Origin: Clostridia bacterium
GTDB lineage: Bacteria; Bacillota; Clostridia; Oscillospirales; Acutalibacteraceae
Reading direction: 5' to 3'
DNA: 64,000 bases
NCBI GenBank assembly: GCA_017473435.1
Contig: JAFULG010000020.1
Span: forward strand, 1-64,000
A program made the translations under genes and the position numbers. Shown here one piece after another: positions 51,491 through 61,150 of this stretch (its first letter is position 1; each line of letters starts with the position of its first letter). Under the pieces are notes generated by a model, which did not search any database, was not told the origin of the DNA, and saw only the letters and a list, made by a program, of their open reading frames with translations.

Positions 51491-52612
51491 TTAATTATCG
51501 GCTCTCCTTGCTGTTTTATTTTTGAAAATATAGTTGTCTCCAATTATAAAAAGTCCGCACATAATAAGCAGACACACACAAACCGGCACCGATGAACCCA
51601 GGCTTATGTCCGTTGGCTTTTCACCTAAAGATACTGTATTGATACTTATAGGAAAAGTCTTAAAAAGCAAATAAGATAACATTGTACTTAACGACGCAGC
51701 GATGATACGGGCGGTTAAAAAATGTTTATATTTCATTTTCAGGCTTGCAATACACGGCAGAATTTGCAAATGCACACAAAAACCTGAAAAAGATATTACT
51801 CCGCTTGCAAGCGGAACGGGGAAGCTTTTTAAAACGGTTATAACTCCGTTTGTCACTTCCGAAAAGCTGTAAAAAAACTGAACGAAGCTTTGATTCAAAG
51901 GAAGCTTTTCTATAAGTCCGTTGAGACAGGAAAAAACAATAATCCACATACATATATTTACAATTGCACGAGTGCCTGAATTCACCGATTCGGAAATAAC
52001 GGTATATATATCTTTCCTTTCCGGATTTTCAATCCCGGCGGACGGAGAAATACTCTCTTCAGATGACACAAAACGTGTAAGCACGCCTAATAAAAGCGAG
52101 GAAATAACCGTTGATGCATATATTATCAACCCTGCCTTTTGTGAACCGATAAGCATACTCCCTACGGCAGAAACAGCGAATGCAGGTCCGGGATTGACAC
52201 AAAAAACCAACATCCGTCTGCCCTGAGAAGCAGTCAGCTCCTTTTTTTCAAATGCTCTTTTTATAAGAAAAGCCCCGACAGGATAACCGCCTATCATAGA
52301 CATAAAAATAATGGGGACGGCCGTCCCCGGCAGCTTAAACATCATATCAGCAATTTTATCACATATCCTGATAAGCTTATCAAGAACACCCGACTCAGAC
52401 AGAACTGATGAAAAAAGTAAAAAAGGAAAAAGCGACGGAACAACTGTTTCAACGCATAGATTTATTCCTTCTGAAATGCCTTCTGCCGCTGTTTCAGGAT
52501 ACAGAATTAACAGTAATCCCCACACAAAAAAAACAGCTGTAACAGGGATATAAATAAAAAAGAACAGATTATTTTTATTTATGTTAAGTATTATCTTTTT
52601 ATATATGCTCAT
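51491..52612 (-). CDS. ylbJ: Sporulation integral membrane protein YlbJ
   Basis: About 373 residues from the ATG at 52612 (GGTGA upstream; GTG at 52621 is possible). Eight or so membrane helices with two nucleoside-recognition-like halves: VPSLFPFLLFSSVLSESG, GAFLIKRAFEKKELT and SFSGFCVHLQILPCI. YlbJ is a sigma-E-controlled mother-cell protein needed for heat-resistant spores. It diverges from the sporulation genes yqfC-yqfD. Confidence 0.88.
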   Translation of the reverse strand: MSIYKKIILNINKNNLFFFIYIPVTAVFFVWGLLLILYPETAAEGISEGINLCVETVVPSLFPFLLFSSVLSESGVLDKLIRICDKIADMMFKLPGTAVPIIFMSMIGGYPVGAFLIKRAFEKKELTASQGRRMLVFCVNPGPAFAVSAVGSMLIGSQKAGLIIYASTVISSLLLGVLTRFVSSEESISPSAGIENPERKDIYTVISESVNSGTRAIVNICMWIIVFSCLNGLIEKLPLNQSFVQFFYSFSEVTNGVITVLKSFPVPLASGVISFSGFCVHLQILPCIASLKMKYKHFLTARIIAASLSTMLSYLLFKTFPISINTVSLGEKPTDISLGSSVPVCVCLLIMCGLFIIGDNYIFKNKTARRADN

Positions 52613-52708
52613 TTTCATCACCGTTAAAAGTTTATTTACGCATCACCGGAAATATTAGTATTTTAAGTGAGCTTAACACATAAAAATATGACTATAGGAG
52701 TGATAATT

Positions 52709-52975
52709 TTGAGCTTAAAAAAAGAACATAAAAGAAGATTTACATCTGATTTTCCTAATCCGGCACTTGAACCTATGATAGAGCTTATTTCAAACCGGGA
52801 AGCGGTTGTTGAAGGCTGTGCAGGCATTGTTGAATACAACGATTCTTCAGTTACTGTAAACTGCAGAAAAACAACAGTAACCTTTGAAGGCTCGTGCATA
52901 AATTTAAAAGCTCTTTCAACGGATACCATAGAGATAACCGGCACATTCACGTGTATTAAATTTTCATGCTTGTGA
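52709..52975 (+). CDS. yqfC: Sporulation protein YqfC
   Basis: 88 residues with a TTG start at 52709, eight bases after AGGAG; the open frame upstream to 52667 has no ribosome site. Family features: FPNPALEPMIELISNREAVVEGC and the ITGTFTCIKF end. YqfC is a sigma-E-controlled protein of unknown biochemical role, always paired with yqfD. Confidence 0.86.
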   Translation: MSLKKEHKRRFTSDFPNPALEPMIELISNREAVVEGCAGIVEYNDSSVTVNCRKTTVTFEGSCINLKALSTDTIEITGTFTCIKFSCL

Positions 52976-52982
52976 GGTAAAA

Positions 52983-54152
52983 ATGAATTTTCTTAATGTT
53001 TACCGCTATTTACTTAATTATGTAACTGTCAGCATAAAGGGCGGCTTCACGGAAAGATTTATAAATCTTTGCAACAGAGAAAATGTTTATATGTGGAACT
53101 CGGTTTACCGTAACGGAGAACTGACAGCAAATGTGTTCTGCAAGGATTTCAAGAAGCTTAGCGGAATAAGAAAAAAATCCGGTGTAAAAATAAAAATAAT
53201 AAAAAAGTGTGGCATTTACTTTTTTATCAGGAGAAATGAAAAAAGAAAAATTCTTATTCCGGGCATTTGTACAGCTTTACTTATAATGCTGTTTATGAAT
53301 AATTTTATATGGAATATTGAAGTTACGGGAACAAAAAAGATAAGCCCTGACGAAATAATCGAAATGCTTTCAGAATCAGGGCTGAAATACGGAACCTTTG
53401 TCCCGGGCTTCGATGAAGCTCAAGCAGGCAGAGAAGCTGTAAACCTGTCCGACGGAAAAATCTTATGGTTAGCGGTAAATATCAAGGGCAGCAGAGCAAC
53501 TGTAGAGGTACGTGATTACGTAAAACAGCAAGGCTTGAATACAGATAATACTCCTTGCAATATTGTTGCGAATTTTGACGGAATAATTCTGTCCGCATAC
53601 ACACATACAGGAGTTCAGATTATACAAAACGGCAGCGCAGTAAAAAAAGGTGATCTGATTATAAGCGGCGTTTACGAAAATGAAAACGGTACAGTTGATT
53701 ATCTGTGTGCAGACGGTGAAATTTCGGCCATCTGCGAAAATGAGCTTAAATATAAAAAAGCTTCAGCAAAGAATAAAACTGAACGCATAAATTTAAAAGA
53801 CAGATATACACTAAAGCTTTTCGGAATAAATATCCCCTTGTTTTTAAAATCGGATGACAGTTTATTAGATAAAATTTCATATACGGAATATCTGACTTTT
53901 GACGGATATGTTATACCTATCGGCTTGGAAAAAACAACGCTATATATGTCAGAATCTGCTTCTGATGAAGAGTTCAAGGAAATCAGAGAGATAGATGCAT
54001 TTACTAACAGGGAATATTTTAAATTTAAAAACAGCAACATAATTAAAGCAGATTACACAATTTCAACTGACAAGGACAATTATGAGATAAGCGGAAAATA
54101 CAGCTGTATTGATTTTATCGGTATTAAATCACCGATATTGAAAGAAAATTAA
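52983..54152 (+). CDS. yqfD: Sporulation protein YqfD
   Basis: 389 residues. Short N-terminal domain (MNFLNVYRYLLNYVTVSIKG), one membrane helix (about 90-108), and an outer domain with FIWNIEVTGTKKIS and WLAVNIKGSRATVEVRD, the family signature that resembles a POTRA-like fold. YqfD works with YqfC and the PhoH gene downstream, as in Bacillus (yqfC-yqfD-phoH-ybeY-dgkA). Confidence 0.9.
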   Translation: MNFLNVYRYLLNYVTVSIKGGFTERFINLCNRENVYMWNSVYRNGELTANVFCKDFKKLSGIRKKSGVKIKIIKKCGIYFFIRRNEKRKILIPGICTALLIMLFMNNFIWNIEVTGTKKISPDEIIEMLSESGLKYGTFVPGFDEAQAGREAVNLSDGKILWLAVNIKGSRATVEVRDYVKQQGLNTDNTPCNIVANFDGIILSAYTHTGVQIIQNGSAVKKGDLIISGVYENENGTVDYLCADGEISAICENELKYKKASAKNKTERINLKDRYTLKLFGINIPLFLKSDDSLLDKISYTEYLTFDGYVIPIGLEKTTLYMSESASDEEFKEIREIDAFTNREYFKFKNSNIIKADYTISTDKDNYEISGKYSCIDFIGIKSPILKEN

Positions 54153-54263
54153 AAAAAATATACTTATTTTTATAAAAAGTATTCACAATTTTGAAAATAT
54201 GTGCTAAAATTTGAAAGATAATCAAAAAAGTTATGTATAATATGACAAACGAGGTGTAATCGA

Positions 54264-55229
54264 TTGGTCGAAGAAATATTCAGTATTGACAGAATGGAGC
54301 ACGCGGTAAGTCTTTTCGGCTCCTTTGACGAAAATATCAAGCTTGTCGAAAAGGCTTTTGACGTTTCTTTTATTACAAGAGGAAGCGAAATCAAAATCAA
54401 AGGTACAGAAGAAAATGTTGACAAAGCAAAGCGCACAATCAGTAATCTTCTGCTTCTGATCAATAAAGGCGAAATTTTAAACGAACAGAATATCAGATAT
54501 GTAATTTCCTTAGTGCGCGACGGAAACGACGATAAAATTGCAACAATGGGCTCCGACTGTGTTTGTATCAGCGCCAAAGGAAAGCCGGTAAAGGCTAAAA
54601 CACTCGGTCAAAAAAAATACATTGAAGCAATAAAGAACAACACTATAGTTTTCGGTATAGGTCCTGCAGGTACAGGTAAGACCTATCTTGCGGTCGCTCT
54701 TGCCGTTAATGCCTTCCGCTCAAAGCAGGTTAACCGAATAATACTCACCCGACCTGCGGTTGAAGCCGGAGAAAAGCTTGGTTTTCTTCCCGGAGATCTG
54801 CAGCAGAAGGTTGATCCTTATCTCAGGCCCTTATATGATGCTCTTTTTGATATGCTCGGACCTGAAAATTTTCAGAAATATCAGGAACGCGGAAATATTG
54901 AGGTTGCTCCCCTTGCCTATATGCGAGGCAGAACTCTTGATGACAGCTTTATAATCCTTGACGAAGCTCAGAACACTACTCCGGAGCAGATGAAAATGTT
55001 CCTCACCCGACTCGGCTTCGGCTCAAAAATAGTTGTTACCGGAGATATCACGCAGATTGACCTTCCTGACGGAAAAAAATCAGGTCTTGTTGAGGTTATT
55101 AAAATTCTAAAATCAGTAGAAGATATAGAAACAATTAAATTCACACAGAAGGATGTTGTACGACATCAGCTTGTGCAGGATATTATAAAAGCCTACGAAA
55201 AATATGAGGAGGTTAAAAAGAGAAAATGA
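54264..55229 (+). CDS. phoH: PhoH-like ATPase
   Basis: 321 residues with a TTG start at 54264 (GAGGTG seven bases upstream). N-terminal KH-like RNA-binding part (about 1-100) and a P-loop ATPase: Walker A GPAGTGKT (about 131-138), FLPGDLQQKVDPY, Walker B ILDEAQN, and GDITQIDLP. A helicase-like ATPase linked to RNA metabolism together with YbeY, whose gene follows with a 4-base overlap. Confidence 0.92.
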   Translation: MVEEIFSIDRMEHAVSLFGSFDENIKLVEKAFDVSFITRGSEIKIKGTEENVDKAKRTISNLLLLINKGEILNEQNIRYVISLVRDGNDDKIATMGSDCVCISAKGKPVKAKTLGQKKYIEAIKNNTIVFGIGPAGTGKTYLAVALAVNAFRSKQVNRIILTRPAVEAGEKLGFLPGDLQQKVDPYLRPLYDALFDMLGPENFQKYQERGNIEVAPLAYMRGRTLDDSFIILDEAQNTTPEQMKMFLTRLGFGSKIVVTGDITQIDLPDGKKSGLVEVIKILKSVEDIETIKFTQKDVVRHQLVQDIIKAYEKYEEVKKRK

Positions 55230-55732
55230 AGGACAAAATAAAGGTAATAATTACAAACGACCAGAATGCAGTAAAAATTCCTACAGGCGTCCGTATGCTG
55301 ATAAGACGTTGCTGTAACGCTGTTCTTGTAACGGAATCTTTCAAAGGCTCAGTCGAAATAAGTGTCACAATTGTAGATGACGAGGCTATACACGAGCTCA
55401 ATCTTAAGCACAGAGGAATTGACCGTTCAACCGATGTACTCTCCTTCCCTCTCGGAGCAGACGGAGTTTATGATGTAAATCAGGATACAGGCGCTTTTCT
55501 GCTCGGTGACATCGTTATTTCCATTGAGCACGCAATCAAGCAGGCTGATCTTTACGGCCATTCTCTCGACAGAGAGATTGCTTTTCTTACCGTACACTCA
55601 ATGCTTCATCTTCTCGGCTATGATCACGAGCCCGGCGGACTCGAGCTTGTTCGGATGAGAGAAAAAGAAGAGGCTGTACTTACACAGTTAGGTCTCGTAA
55701 GAAGCGGTAGCTACTATACCATGGAGGAATAA
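55226..55732 (+). CDS. ybeY: Endoribonuclease YbeY
   Basis: 168 residues. Zinc motif HSMLHLLGYDHE (HxxxHxxxxxH, about residues 128-139) and the upstream STDVLSFPL. YbeY matures rRNA ends and takes part in 70S quality control. Overlaps phoH by 4 bases. Confidence 0.94.
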   Translation: MKDKIKVIITNDQNAVKIPTGVRMLIRRCCNAVLVTESFKGSVEISVTIVDDEAIHELNLKHRGIDRSTDVLSFPLGADGVYDVNQDTGAFLLGDIVISIEHAIKQADLYGHSLDREIAFLTVHSMLHLLGYDHEPGGLELVRMREKEEAVLTQLGLVRSGSYYTMEE

Positions 55733-55740
55733 TTTTTTAC

Positions 55741-56232
55741 ATGGATAAATATAGGAAATTATTCAAAAGCTTTTATTATGCGTTCCGCGGTATAATCAGA
55801 TCGATAAAGACAGAACGAAATCTTCGCATACATATCACTTGCCTTATTTATATGTTTTCGATTCTCGGTATGACCGATTGGTTTACTCTGTCCCGTACGG
55901 ATTGGGCTGTTCTCATACTGACCTCGGGAACGGTAATAGCAGCTGAAATAGTAAACACCGCTATTGAAAACGCCGTTAATCTGGCAAGCGAAGAATATCA
56001 TAAATTTGCTGAAATTTCAAAAGATGCAGCAGCAGGCGCAGTGCTCATAAGTGTAATTTTTGCAGTAAGCACGGGAATAGCTATACTCTTTCAACCCGAG
56101 GCTTTTAAAGCCATGTACGACTATTTTGCATCTAATATATTACACTTAATTATATTAGTGACAAGTATCATTCCTGCTACTTATTTCATTTTCTTCGGAT
56201 TCAGCAAACCGAAAGGCAAAAAGAATGAATGA
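55741..56232 (+). CDS. dgkA: Diacylglycerol/undecaprenol kinase with C-terminal membrane tail
   Basis: 163 residues. DgkA core with AFRGIIRSIKTERNLRIH and the catalytic EIVNTAIENAVNL (about 70-82), three membrane helices, plus an extra C-terminal part (about 120-163) holding a fourth helix, longer than the usual 120-130 residue enzyme. In Gram-positives it phosphorylates undecaprenol. It overlaps tcdA by 8 bases. Confidence 0.88.
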   Translation: MDKYRKLFKSFYYAFRGIIRSIKTERNLRIHITCLIYMFSILGMTDWFTLSRTDWAVLILTSGTVIAAEIVNTAIENAVNLASEEYHKFAEISKDAAAGAVLISVIFAVSTGIAILFQPEAFKAMYDYFASNILHLIILVTSIIPATYFIFFGFSKPKGKKNE

Positions 56233-56917
56233 ATTTTTTAAACGTACAGAAGCACTTATCGGAGAAGCTTCCGTAAAAACGCTCAAGAACTGCCACGTTG
56301 CCGTTTTTGGCTTAGGCGGTGTCGGCGGATATATAACAGAGGCGCTAGCAAGAAGCGGTGTAGGTGAGCTTACACTTATCGATAACGACACGATAAAGCA
56401 AAGCAATCTCAACCGCCAGATAATCGCCCTTACTTCCACCATCGGACAAAAAAAGACCGAGGCTTTTGAAAAGCGGTTAAAGGATATAAACCCGGATATA
56501 AAAATAAATCTGTCGGATACGTTTGTACTTCCTGAAAATTGCCGTGAAATCGACTTTTCGTCTTTCGATTATGTGGCAGATGCTATCGATACCGTTTCAG
56601 GCAAGCTCGCTATAATCGAATGCTGCAAAGAAGCCGGTGTGCCGATTATTTCGTCAATGGGAACCGGAAACAAGCTTGATCCAACAGCCTTTGAAATTAC
56701 CGATATAAATAAAACATCTGTTTGTCCCCTCGCCCGAGTGATCAGATATGAACTGAAAAAAAGAGGAATAAAAAAACTTAAGGTTCTTTATTCAAAAGAG
56801 CCTCCGATAAAACAGGGAACAAGAATCCCTGCAAGTATTTCCTTTGTTCCGTCGGTCGCAGGACTTATAATTGCAGGCGAAATAATAAAAGATATCATAA
56901 AAACAGCAGAGGACTAA
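56225..56917 (+). CDS. tcdA: tRNA threonylcarbamoyladenosine dehydratase
   Basis: 230 residues, E1-like ThiF fold: nucleotide-binding FGLGGVGGYITEALARSGVG (about 28-47), DNDTIKQSNLNRQ and the C-terminal hydrophobic region. TcdA cyclises t6A-37 of tRNA to ct6A using ATP. The catalytic CxxC of MoeB-type enzymes is not present, in keeping with TcdA. Confidence 0.87.
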   Translation: MNEFFKRTEALIGEASVKTLKNCHVAVFGLGGVGGYITEALARSGVGELTLIDNDTIKQSNLNRQIIALTSTIGQKKTEAFEKRLKDINPDIKINLSDTFVLPENCREIDFSSFDYVADAIDTVSGKLAIIECCKEAGVPIISSMGTGNKLDPTAFEITDINKTSVCPLARVIRYELKKRGIKKLKVLYSKEPPIKQGTRIPASISFVPSVAGLIIAGEIIKDIIKTAED

Positions 56918-56932
56918 TCCTCTGCTGTTTTT
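56902..56932. terminator. Bidirectional terminator between tcdA and rnhA
   Basis: AACAGCAGAGGA and TCCTCTGCTGTT form a 12-bp stem with a 6-base loop that includes the tcdA stop; T residues follow on the plus strand and the rnhA stop codon lies at the edge. Confidence 0.85.
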
Positions 56933-57377
56933 AAATGCCTTTCTGATGCTTCTGACTTTGCAAAACCGCAAGCTCATCACATCTTTCATTTTCCGGATGA
57001 CCTGCGTGACCTTTTATCCACTCAATTTTAACCTTATGCTTATCAATCAGAGTCAGAAGCTCATCCCATAATTCGGGATTAAGCGCCGGCTTTTTATCCT
57101 TTTTACGCCAATTATTCGCCTTCCAGGATCTCGCCCAACCAAGGGTTATACCGTTGGAAACATACTGAGAGTCTGTAACTACAGTAACCTCACAAGGCTC
57201 CTTCAGAGCCTTAAGTCCTTCTATAACAGCGGTAAGCTCCATTCGGTTATTGGTTGTATGAGCTTCTCCGCCTGAAAACTCTTTACGTCTGCCGTTGTAA
57301 TCAAGGATAGTTCCCCATCCGCCGGCTCCGGGATTTCCCGAGCAAGCTCCGTCTGTATAAATTGTAACCTGTTTCAT
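56931..57377 (-). CDS. rnhA: Ribonuclease HI
   Basis: 148 residues. Catalytic acidic residues are in [16 protein letters not shown] (Asp8 region), the [11 protein letters not shown] glutamate, VVTDSQYV aspartate and the ENERCDELA aspartate. Removes RNA from RNA-DNA hybrids. The basic tail QSQKHQKGI is short. Confidence 0.95.
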   Translation of the reverse strand: MKQVTIYTDGACSGNPGAGGWGTILDYNGRRKEFSGGEAHTTNNRMELTAVIEGLKALKEPCEVTVVTDSQYVSNGITLGWARSWKANNWRKKDKKPALNPELWDELLTLIDKHKVKIEWIKGHAGHPENERCDELAVLQSQKHQKGI

Positions 57378-57446
57378 AATTCAATACCTCTCTTAGCTCA
57401 GACAATTCTATCACAAAGATATGTTTTTGGCAAGGATAATTTAATA

Positions 57447-57475
57447 TTGAAATTTTATTTATAGTGTGATAAAAT
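57447..57475 (+). promoter_or_regulatory. Promoter of the 72-residue Cys-rich gene
   Basis: TTGAAA (57447-57452) and TAAAAT (57470-57475) with a 17-base spacer, 30 bases before the start codon. Confidence 0.6.
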
Positions 57476-57505
57476 AACACCATAATAATATGACAGGTGA
57501 AAAAA

Positions 57506-57724
57506 ATGAAGCAGAAAATTATTGACAGTAAAAAATATCCTAAAAAATGCGCCAACTGTTTTTACGGGCGCTCCCCTCTTGATAAGACTTCTGTGCTTTG
57601 TGAAAAGAAGGGTATAGTTGACCCTGAAAGCAAATGCAGACATTATGAATATGATCCTTTGAAAAGAATTCCGGCAAAGCCTGTGATTAACACAGATTTT
57701 AAGCCGGAGGATTTTGAATTGTAA
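57506..57724 (+). CDS. Small Cys-rich (zinc-ribbon-like) protein, unknown
   Basis: 72 residues from the ATG at 57506 (AGGTGA upstream). Four cysteines in the layout KCANC (CxxC), LCEKK and KCRHYEYDP, then a Pro/Phe-rich end DFKPEDFEL. The pattern suggests zinc binding. Proteins of this kind, about 70 residues, occur in Clostridia; function unknown. It converges with the GerA-type gene, one base apart. Confidence 0.65.
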   Translation: MKQKIIDSKKYPKKCANCFYGRSPLDKTSVLCEKKGIVDPESKCRHYEYDPLKRIPAKPVINTDFKPEDFEL

Positions 57725-57725
57725 T

Positions 57726-59144
57726 TTATTTATAATTACACTTTAAGGGTCTGCGGTATATAAGGCTTTTCAAAGCCTCCTTATTGAACGGAATCAGCGG
57801 GTACAGATATGTGTATCCGCTGATTGTTTTTGTCGTAGCGATTACCGCAAAAACAATCAGAGCGCCTATAATTAAGCCCCATATTTTAAAAAACGCACAC
57901 AGTATCAGAATAAAGGTTCTGGAAATTTTAATTGCATAACCTAATTCGTAGCTGGGCTGTGTAAAGTTGGCTATTGCAACAAAAGCCATAAAAAGCACAA
58001 CCTCGGAAACAAACCATCCTGAACGAACGGCAAACTCACCTAACACCAACGCTCCGACAACGCTGAAGGAATTACTCAGCGCGTTCGGCGTATTAAGTGA
58101 AGCAAGACGTAAGGTATCAATTACAAATTCTACTATAAGAAGCTGAACTATTATAGGCACAGAATTCGGCTCTTCAATCAACATAAATTTAAAATGACCC
58201 GGTAAGCTTTCGTGATACACAGTATACAGATACCATGTGGGGACAAGAAATAACGTCAGAACAAACACCGTGCTTCTTACAAGTCTTAAAAAAGAGCCGA
58301 CAAAAGGCGAAAAATAAAAGTCATTTATATCCTGAACAAAATCAAAAATACCCGTTGGCAATATTATTGCCGTCGGTGAACCGTCTGTCAATAATATAAT
58401 ATTGCCGTCAAAAATGCATGCCGCTGCCGCATCGGGGCGCTCTGTATACCGGAACTTAGGGAACAGGTTGAAGGGCTGACTCGGAACAAGGCACTCCTTG
58501 AGGCTCTCGTGGCTCATCGAAAGACTTTCAACATCTATAGAATTAAGGCGTTCAACAACTTTTTTTAAAAGCTTTTTGTCAACCTTATCCTCGAGATAGG
58601 ATATCACTATATCTGTTTTGGAGCTGTTACCAACCTGAAAGCTTCGCATTGTCAGGTTGGGGTTTCTTATTTTCCGACGTATAAGGGCCGTGTTAAAAAT
58701 TATCGTTTCAACAAATCCCTCGTGAGATCCGCGAAGAACCTTATCGGATTCCGGCTCCTGAACATCTCTCGCCGGATAAGTTCTGCTGTCAACGATAATC
58801 GCTTTTGAATAACCTTCAATTATTATTCCTACAGCACCTGTGAGAATCAATGTTACAAAAGCATCAACATCTTCAGCTGTATCAGCTTCAATGTAAGTAA
58901 TATATTTATCAACAAGCGACTGAGCATCGGTGGCTTCATTCATTTGTTTTTCAGTAAGCTTAGTAAAGTATTCAAGCATTTTTTCAAGCATTACATCCTT
59001 TACAAACCCGTCAATGCAAAATAAGGTTGCCTTCTTACCGCCTAAAAGTATTCTTTTGACAATTATATCAAAGTTTTCACCGGTTCGCAGTAAGGTATTT
59101 ACCGCATGTAGGTTTTCACCGTAGTTTTCTGTAAATGTCTGCAT
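57726..59144 (-). CDS. GerA/SpoVAF-family spore germination protein (A subunit type)
   Basis: 472 residues. N-terminal soluble domain (about 1-260) with DLL/YLEDKVDKKLLKKVVERL pattern, then FPKFRYTERPDAAAACIFDG and the membrane core of five helices (about 285-460), with FYFSPFVGSFLRLVR and the SLNTPNALSNSFSVVG loop typical of GerAA/SpoVAF. It forms part of the nutrient germinant receptor or the SpoVA channel. No B or C subunit is next to it, which favours the SpoVAF-like solitary form. Confidence 0.85.
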   Translation of the reverse strand: MQTFTENYGENLHAVNTLLRTGENFDIIVKRILLGGKKATLFCIDGFVKDVMLEKMLEYFTKLTEKQMNEATDAQSLVDKYITYIEADTAEDVDAFVTLILTGAVGIIIEGYSKAIIVDSRTYPARDVQEPESDKVLRGSHEGFVETIIFNTALIRRKIRNPNLTMRSFQVGNSSKTDIVISYLEDKVDKKLLKKVVERLNSIDVESLSMSHESLKECLVPSQPFNLFPKFRYTERPDAAAACIFDGNIILLTDGSPTAIILPTGIFDFVQDINDFYFSPFVGSFLRLVRSTVFVLTLFLVPTWYLYTVYHESLPGHFKFMLIEEPNSVPIIVQLLIVEFVIDTLRLASLNTPNALSNSFSVVGALVLGEFAVRSGWFVSEVVLFMAFVAIANFTQPSYELGYAIKISRTFILILCAFFKIWGLIIGALIVFAVIATTKTISGYTYLYPLIPFNKEALKSLIYRRPLKCNYK

Positions 59145-59149
59145 AATAA

Positions 59150-59186
59150 ATCACCGGTTATATTCTTCTCATATAACCGATGTTTT
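59150..59186 (-). terminator. Hairpin between comF and the germination gene
   Basis: CCGGTTATAT (59154-59163) pairs with ATATAACCG (59171-59179). The following T tracts are short on both strands, so its efficiency is doubtful. Confidence 0.5.
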
Positions 59187-59191
59187 ATTAT

Positions 59192-59923
59192 TTATTTTCT
59201 GTTGAAATCTGAAATTGCAACACAAACGCAACAAACTTTTTCAGCTCCGGCTCCGTTTAAAGCGTTCACACATTGCTCCAAGGTTGAGCCCGTTGTTTTT
59301 ATATCGTCACATAAAAGAATAGTTTTTCCTTTTACGTCAGCTCCGGACAAAACCTCTATTGAAGCTGTAAGATTGTGCCTTCGTTCTTTACCGCTCAGTT
59401 CGTGTTGGAATTTTGTTTCCCTTGTTTTAACGAGGGTATTCTCTGTCGGCAAAAACAGCAGCTTTCCGACTTGTTCGGCTAATAATTCACTCTGATTATA
59501 CGGTCTGTTGTTTTTAGATTTTAGGCTCATAGGCACAAAGCTCACCAAATCAAAATCAATATCGGAATAAGCGTAAGCAACACGCTCTGCCATTTCTGTT
59601 CCGAGCCTTTTGGCAAGATGCTTTTCATTGTTGAATTTAAGATTGAGTATATCGGCTCTTATTTTACCGCCGTATACGTACGGAGCTGTAATATCGGGCA
59701 GACTGGCAGAATTGTAAGCTCCGCAGACACATTCATCGGCATTATGACCGCAATGTCTGCAATAATCGTTTCTGATTCTTCTGCTTTCCATACGAGAGCA
59801 TCGGCAATAATCATACTGAATCGGAATTATTTCATCACACACAGGACAACGCTTCGGATAAAGCAAGCGTATAATTTTATCAAAGATTTTATATGCTTTT
59901 TCTTTATTAAAAGTCACAGCCAT
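59192..59923 (-). CDS. ComF-family phosphoribosyltransferase-like protein
   Basis: About 243 residues from the ATG at 59923 (a GTG at 59935 is possible). N-terminal zinc finger with paired cysteines (CPVCDEIIPIQYDYC, CRHCGHNADECVCG) and a C-terminal phosphoribosyltransferase fold with LLCDDIKTTGSTLEQC. ComF helps uptake of transforming DNA; in non-competent relatives it may serve other roles. The gene follows hydF directly. Confidence 0.85.
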   Translation of the reverse strand: MAVTFNKEKAYKIFDKIIRLLYPKRCPVCDEIIPIQYDYCRCSRMESRRIRNDYCRHCGHNADECVCGAYNSASLPDITAPYVYGGKIRADILNLKFNNEKHLAKRLGTEMAERVAYAYSDIDFDLVSFVPMSLKSKNNRPYNQSELLAEQVGKLLFLPTENTLVKTRETKFQHELSGKERRHNLTASIEVLSGADVKGKTILLCDDIKTTGSTLEQCVNALNGAGAEKVCCVCVAISDFNRK

Positions 59924-59935
59924 TCCCACCTTCAC

Positions 59936-61135
59936 TCATATAAGTGTGCTGATTTCAGGAAAAGCCCCCAGGCTTCGCTCAAGGATACCGTTCATCATAG
60001 CAATAGCAATACCGTAATTCACAACCGGAACATCTGACTTGTTGCATATATCAATCCTGCTTTGCATTTCTTTTTCACTTAGCATACATCCGCCGCAATG
60101 CACAACGAGCTTGTAAATATCGGCTTTTTCAGGAAAATCTCCTCCGCTTGAAAAGTCAAACAGTATATTCTTACCCGTATACGTTTTGATCCATTCCGGA
60201 ATTTTGACCGTTCCGATATCATTACACTGTCTGTGATGGGTGCAGCCTTCAGATATAAGAACCCTGTCCCCATCGTTAAGATCTCTCAGAGCTGCGGCTC
60301 CTTTTACAAGCTGTGAAAGCTCACCCTTGTATCTTGCAAATACAATCGAAAAAGAAGTAAGCCTTATATTTTCCGGAACAATCTCTGAAACAGCAGAAAA
60401 CACCTGAGAATCAGTAATTACAAGTGAAGGCTCCCTATTAAGCATTTCAAGCGTGCTCTTAAGCTCCGTTTCCTTGCATACAATAGCTGTACAGTTATTG
60501 TCAAGGATATTTCTTAAAGTTAGCTGTTGAGGAAGTATAATTCTGCCTTTTGGTGCAGAAGCATCAATAGGAGTAACAAGAATAACAAGATCGCCGGCCG
60601 TAATCAGATCGTCAATCAACGGCCTGCTCTTTTTTGCAGAATTGCCCAACCTTGAAACAGCTTCCTTAAGCTTCTCAATATTAATGCCCTGCTTTGCGCT
60701 TACAAAAAGCTCACCTTCTTCGGGCTCAGGAGTATTGTTAAGCGCATCACATTTGTTGTACACCACAACATAAGAAACCTTGAGTTCAGCAAAAAGAGAT
60801 ATCAGCTTTCTTTCAGTTTCACCTTTACCCTTAACGGCATCAACAACCAGAACGGCAATGTCCGTCTTACGTAAAATTTCTTTTGTTTTCTTTATTCTGA
60901 GAAGTCCAAGCTCGCCTTCATCATCAAAGCCGGGAGTATCAATAATGACAACAGGTCCTAACGGTAGCAACTCCATAGCTTTTTTAACAGGATCTGTCGT
61001 CGTACCTTTAACATCGGATACAACAGAAAGCTCCTGACCGGTTACAGCGTTAACGAGACTTGATTTACCTGCATTTCTTCTGCCGAAAAAACCGATATGA
61101 AGTCTTTCGGCGGAAGGAATATTATTTAAGCTCAT
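59936..61135 (-). CDS. hydF: [FeFe]-hydrogenase H-cluster maturation GTPase
   Basis: 399 residues. N-terminal GTPase: P-loop GRRNAGKSSLVNAV, DTPGFDDEGE (G3), NKCD (G4), then a dimerisation domain and a C-terminal FeS-binding domain with the ligands CTHHRQC (CxHx type) and HCGGC. HydF is the scaffold on which HydE and HydG products are assembled into the 2Fe subcluster before transfer to HydA. It follows hydG. Confidence 0.94.
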   Translation of the reverse strand: MSLNNIPSAERLHIGFFGRRNAGKSSLVNAVTGQELSVVSDVKGTTTDPVKKAMELLPLGPVVIIDTPGFDDEGELGLLRIKKTKEILRKTDIAVLVVDAVKGKGETERKLISLFAELKVSYVVVYNKCDALNNTPEPEEGELFVSAKQGINIEKLKEAVSRLGNSAKKSRPLIDDLITAGDLVILVTPIDASAPKGRIILPQQLTLRNILDNNCTAIVCKETELKSTLEMLNREPSLVITDSQVFSAVSEIVPENIRLTSFSIVFARYKGELSQLVKGAAALRDLNDGDRVLISEGCTHHRQCNDIGTVKIPEWIKTYTGKNILFDFSSGGDFPEKADIYKLVVHCGGCMLSEKEMQSRIDICNKSDVPVVNYGIAIAMMNGILERSLGAFPEISTLI

Positions 61136-61150
61136 ATTTATTCACCAGCC